Shown: one piece after another, positions 5,269 to 7,068 of the stretch
Numbering within the stretch: position 1 is the first letter of the stretch
Layout: each line of letters starts with the position of its first letter
NCBI GenBank assembly: GCA_002436765.1
Contig: DJNI01000039.1
Span: 1 to 7,068 of the forward strand
Length of the DNA: 7,068 bases
DNA from: Clostridiales bacterium UBA6468
GTDB lineage: Bacteria > Bacillota > Clostridia > Oscillospirales > Oscillospiraceae
Reading direction: 5' to 3'
Made by a program: the position numbers and the translations under genes
Notes under the pieces: generated by a model
The model's input: only the letters and a program-made list of their open reading frames with translations
What the model was told of the DNA's origin: nothing
Database searches by the model: none

Positions 5269-5286
5269 CGGAAAACCGGTATTTTG
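5250..5286 (+). terminator. possible intrinsic terminator overlapping the inverted repeat
   Basis: CCGGTTTTC (5250-5258) pairs with GAAAACCGG (5271-5279) across a 12-nt loop, and TATTTTG follows at 5280-5286. It could end the two-gene operon ahead of the repressor promoter. The same 5250-5258 strand is also part of the right arm of the long inverted repeat, so the two structures exclude each other. The T-tract is short. Confidence 0.4.
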
Positions 5287-5296
5287 CATTTCCTTG

Positions 5297-5325
5297 TTGA
5301 CAAATTGGGCGGTTAAACGTAAAAT
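5297..5325 (+). promoter_or_regulatory. promoter of the LacI-family repressor gene
   Basis: A consensus -35 TTGACA (5297-5302), a 17-nt spacer and -10 TAAAAT (5320-5325) lie 43 nt upstream of the ATG at 5369. A copy of the local operator motif covers the spacer and the -10 box. Confidence 0.82.
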
Positions 5326-5327
5326 AT
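5310..5327. promoter_or_regulatory. putative LacI-type operator, partial copy in the repressor's own promoter
   Basis: GGTTAAACGTAAAA at 5311-5324 matches the left half of the operator at 6523 and the central right part of the operator at 6585. The outer CCA of the right half is missing, so it is a weaker copy. It overlaps the -10 box, which points to autoregulation. Confidence 0.6.
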
Positions 5328-5368
5328 TCGCAGAGAGGTTCGATTTTACATCGTTTTGGGGGATCGCC

Positions 5369-6388
5369 ATGGTAACGATCGAAGATATCGCAAGAGAGGC
5401 CGGCGTCAGCACCACTACGGTCAGCAACGTCATTCACGGCCGCACCAATAAAGTCTCGGCGAACACGGTGGACATCATTACGGAGATCATCCGGGAGCGC
5501 GGATACGTCCCCAACCTGTCCGCCCGGGCGATCAAGACCCGCTCCACGAAGGTGGTGGCGCTGATCAACCATCTGGAGTCACGGGATCAGGAAAAGTTCA
5601 TGTCCGACCCGTTCTTCATGGACTTAACCAGCGCCGTGGAAAAGAGCCTGCGGGAGCAGGGGTATTTTCTCATGATCCGGGCGATCTCCGAAAGCGACGA
5701 GCTGCTGGCCTTCCTGCGCAACTGGAACGTGGAGGGCGTGTTCATGCCCGGCCTGTTCGAGTCGGAGCCGTTTTATCACACCCTGCGGGAGCTGGACATG
5801 CCCGTCGTGCTGACCGACAGCTATATCTCCGATCTGGGGAACATGGTGAACATCGGCCTTCCGGACTTTGAGGGCGCCCGGCTTGCCACCCGGCACCTGA
5901 TCGAAAACGGCCACAGGCGCATTGTCTTCGCCAGCCCCAATGTCAAGCCCGGCGGCGTTGTGGAGCAGCGTCTGCTTGGCTACAAGGCGGCGCTGGAAGC
6001 GAACGGCCTGCCCTTCGACCCGTCGCTGGTCTACGAGTGCGAATTCTCCACCACGAAAATGATGGAGCAGGGCGCCCGGCTGGCAAAGCGGGACGATTTC
6101 ACCGCCGTATTCGCCACCGCCGATCTGCTGGCGGCGGGCATCATGTCCGGCCTGCAGCAATCGGGGCGGATGGTTCCCCGGGACGTTTCCGTCGTGGGCT
6201 TCGACGACATCAACTGGAGCCGCATGACCATGCCCATGCTGACCACCGTGCGTCAGGAGGCCATGAAAAAGGGCCGCATGGCGGCGGAGTGTATGCTCAA
6301 GCTCCTGGCAGGGGAGCCGGTGGACGTCCACAACCGCATTCTGCCGGTGCAGCTGATCTGCCGGGACAGCGTCCGCAGAATCGGGTGA
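5369..6388 (+). CDS. LacI-family transcriptional regulator
   Basis: The 339-residue product is a typical-length LacI/GalR repressor. The DNA-binding domain at residues 1-48 reads MVTIEDIAREAGVSTTTVSN, then HGRTNKVSANTV and RERGYVPN, followed by the hinge LSARAIKTRSTKVVALI (50-66). The sugar-binding, periplasmic-binding-like domain follows: DPFFMDLTSAVEKSL (80-94), VEGVFMPGL (121-129), the DFEGARLATRHLIENGHRRI stretch (166-185), AVFATADLLAAGIM (246-259), PRDVSVVGFDDINWSRMTMP (270-289) and LTTVRQ (291-296). The start at 5369 has GGGGGAT 4-5 nt upstream and begins exactly at the HTH; an ATG at 5294 would fall upstream of the promoter's -35. Matching operators in its own promoter and before the next gene imply that it represses itself and the adjacent sugar transporter. 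Its effector sugar cannot be named from sequence. Confidence 0.95.
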   Translation: MVTIEDIAREAGVSTTTVSNVIHGRTNKVSANTVDIITEIIRERGYVPNLSARAIKTRSTKVVALINHLESRDQEKFMSDPFFMDLTSAVEKSLREQGYFLMIRAISESDELLAFLRNWNVEGVFMPGLFESEPFYHTLRELDMPVVLTDSYISDLGNMVNIGLPDFEGARLATRHLIENGHRRIVFASPNVKPGGVVEQRLLGYKAALEANGLPFDPSLVYECEFSTTKMMEQGARLAKRDDFTAVFATADLLAAGIMSGLQQSGRMVPRDVSVVGFDDINWSRMTMPMLTTVRQEAMKKGRMAAECMLKLLAGEPVDVHNRILPVQLICRDSVRRIG

Positions 6389-6408
6389 CCGTAGTTTATT
6401 ACAGTTGT

Positions 6409-6449
6409 CAAACGACCGGGGCAGGGAAGACCGCGCCGGTCGTTTGTTG
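6409..6449 (+). terminator. probable terminator of the repressor gene
   Basis: A perfect 11-bp stem, CAAACGACCGG (6409-6419) with CCGGTCGTTTG (6436-6446), lies 20 nt after the repressor stop. The 16-nt loop is large and the tail TTGGTTTCC is only moderately T-rich, so termination may be partial. Confidence 0.6.
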
Positions 6450-6492
6450 GTTTCCTCCAAAAAGGAGACGGGAAATATGTATGATCTCCCAA

Positions 6493-6521
6493 TTTACAAA
6501 TGTCGAACTTTTTGCTATCAT
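6493..6521 (+). promoter_or_regulatory. promoter of the sugar-binding-protein gene
   Basis: TTTACA (6493-6498), a 17-nt spacer and TATCAT (6516-6521) form a good vegetative promoter. The 18-bp operator starts two bases after the -10 box, covering the expected transcription start, which is a classic repression geometry. The leader to the ATG at 6626 would be about 98 nt. Confidence 0.7.
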
Positions 6522-6522
6522 A

Positions 6523-6540
6523 TGGTTAAACGATAAACCA
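6523..6540. promoter_or_regulatory. putative LacI-family operator at the transcription start
   Basis: TGGTTAAACGATAAACCA is an 18-bp near-palindrome with the central CG typical of LacI/GalR operators. It sits immediately downstream of the -10 box TATCAT. The repressor encoded just upstream is the obvious candidate to bind it. Confidence 0.75.
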
Positions 6541-6584
6541 ACGGGTTGCACAGAAAGTTCCTCCAGCTTCTTTCGTGCTATGTG

Positions 6585-6602
6585 TGGTTTAACGTAAAAC
6601 CA
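6585..6602. promoter_or_regulatory. putative LacI-family operator in the leader
   Basis: TGGTTTAACGTAAAACCA is an 18-bp near-palindrome matching the operator at 6523 at 15 of 18 positions. Centre-to-centre distance is 62 bp, roughly six helical turns. It lies just before the translation start region, so it may act as a roadblock or support looping. Confidence 0.75.
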
Positions 6603-6625
6603 ATTTGAAGAAAGTAGGATGAAAC

Positions 6626-7068
6626 ATGAAGAAGATCAAGCTCATCAGTCTGGTTCTGGCGCTGGTCATGGTCCTCGGCCTGTTCGCCGGCTGCGGCAGC
6701 AAGACCGCGGAAGAGACCAAGGCTCCCGCGGCTGCCAACGCTGAGCCCGCGGCGGCCGACACCACCGCCGCTCCCGCCGCCGAGTCCGGCTCCATCACCC
6801 TGGGCATCTGGCCTGAGGACACTCAGACCGAGATCATTGCCGTTCACGAGAATACCTATGTTCCCGCCTTCAAGGCGCTGCACCCCAATGTAGAGGTCAT
6901 CCCCGCTTACTACAAGTACTCTCCCGATACCTACGTTGCCCTGGCCACCGCCGGCAATGCGCCCACCGTGTTCGAGTCCTGGTACACCGAGCCTGAAAAG
7001 CTGATCCGCAACGGTCTGGTCAAGGACATCACAGACATCCTGGAAGAGTATAATGGTCCCCTTGTCCA
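6626..7068 (+). CDS. ABC transporter substrate-binding lipoprotein, sugar type (partial)
   Basis: About 147 codons are visible and the frame stays open to the end of the window. A lipoprotein signal peptide, MKKIKLISLVLALVMVLGLF then AGC, gives lipidation at C23, followed by an Ala/Pro/Glu/Thr-rich tether to about residue 54. The mature domain starts GSITLGIWPED and shows FKALHPNVEVIPAYY, then YVALATAGNAPTVFESWYTE. This is the N-terminal pattern of family 1 (carbohydrate) extracellular binding proteins, including the 'AxGxxPD/TV' turn. The start at 6626 is preceded by GTAGGATGAAAC; an ATG at 6619 is out of frame. Control by the local LacI-family repressor is likely. Permease genes would be expected beyond the window. 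The sugar is unknown. Confidence 0.88.
   Translation, partial: MKKIKLISLVLALVMVLGLFAGCGSKTAEETKAPAAANAEPAAADTTAAPAAESGSITLGIWPEDTQTEIIAVHENTYVPAFKALHPNVEVIPAYYKYSPDTYVALATAGNAPTVFESWYTEPEKLIRNGLVKDITDILEEYNGPLV

Noticed and set aside
5294..5368. 25-residue longer start for the LacI-family gene
   Set aside because: The ATG at 5294 lies upstream of the -35 box of the gene's own promoter and would add non-homologous residues before the canonical VTIEDIA start.
1..7068. tRNA, rRNA or CRISPR arrays
   Set aside because: I saw no cloverleaf-like sequence with a T-loop consensus, no rRNA signature and no regularly spaced repeats.

Overview
The window looks like chromosomal DNA from a spore-forming, GC-rich Clostridia bacterium. 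An Oscillospiraceae-type gut anaerobe is my best guess. The reasons are a sporulation sigma-K gene, Firmicutes-style ribosome binding sites (AGGAGG) and TTGACA-17-TATAAT-type promoters, lipoprotein signal peptides, a lysine riboswitch and GC-rich codons. The family placement is inference from style, not from a search.

Left part, minus strand (1-1045). The 5' half of sigK is present, with its hydrophobic pro-sequence and sigma region 2. It breaks off after the residues C-V-E-N-A-I, the same place where the skin element interrupts sigK in Bacillus subtilis. Past the break (below about 690) the sequence is no longer sigma factor. It carries a double helix-turn-helix regulator gene, a promoter studded with GAATAATTC repeats, and the first six codons of a gene that leaves the window with a very strong ribosome binding site. 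I read this as the sigK-proximal end of a skin-like intervening element. The recombinase and the 3' half of sigK would lie beyond coordinate 1.

Middle, minus strand (1060-3949). A complete ABC importer operon for a polar amino acid: promoter, lysine riboswitch with a rho-independent terminator, solute-binding lipoprotein, permease, ATPase and closing terminator. The riboswitch makes lysine the likely substrate, with transcription stopped when lysine is plentiful.

Middle, plus strand (4064-5286). A two-gene operon with its own promoter: a C_GCAxxG_C_C family protein translationally coupled (ATGA overlap) to a papain-like or C39-like cysteine peptidase-fold protein. A 160-nt nested inverted repeat begins inside the last codons of the second gene and supplies its stop codon.

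Right part, plus strand (5297-7068). A LacI-family repressor gene, then the start of a sugar-type ABC solute-binding lipoprotein that runs off the window. One 18-bp operator motif occurs three times: over the repressor's own promoter (partial), just after the -10 of the transporter promoter, and just before the transporter start codon. This is probably a carbohydrate uptake locus controlled by the local repressor.
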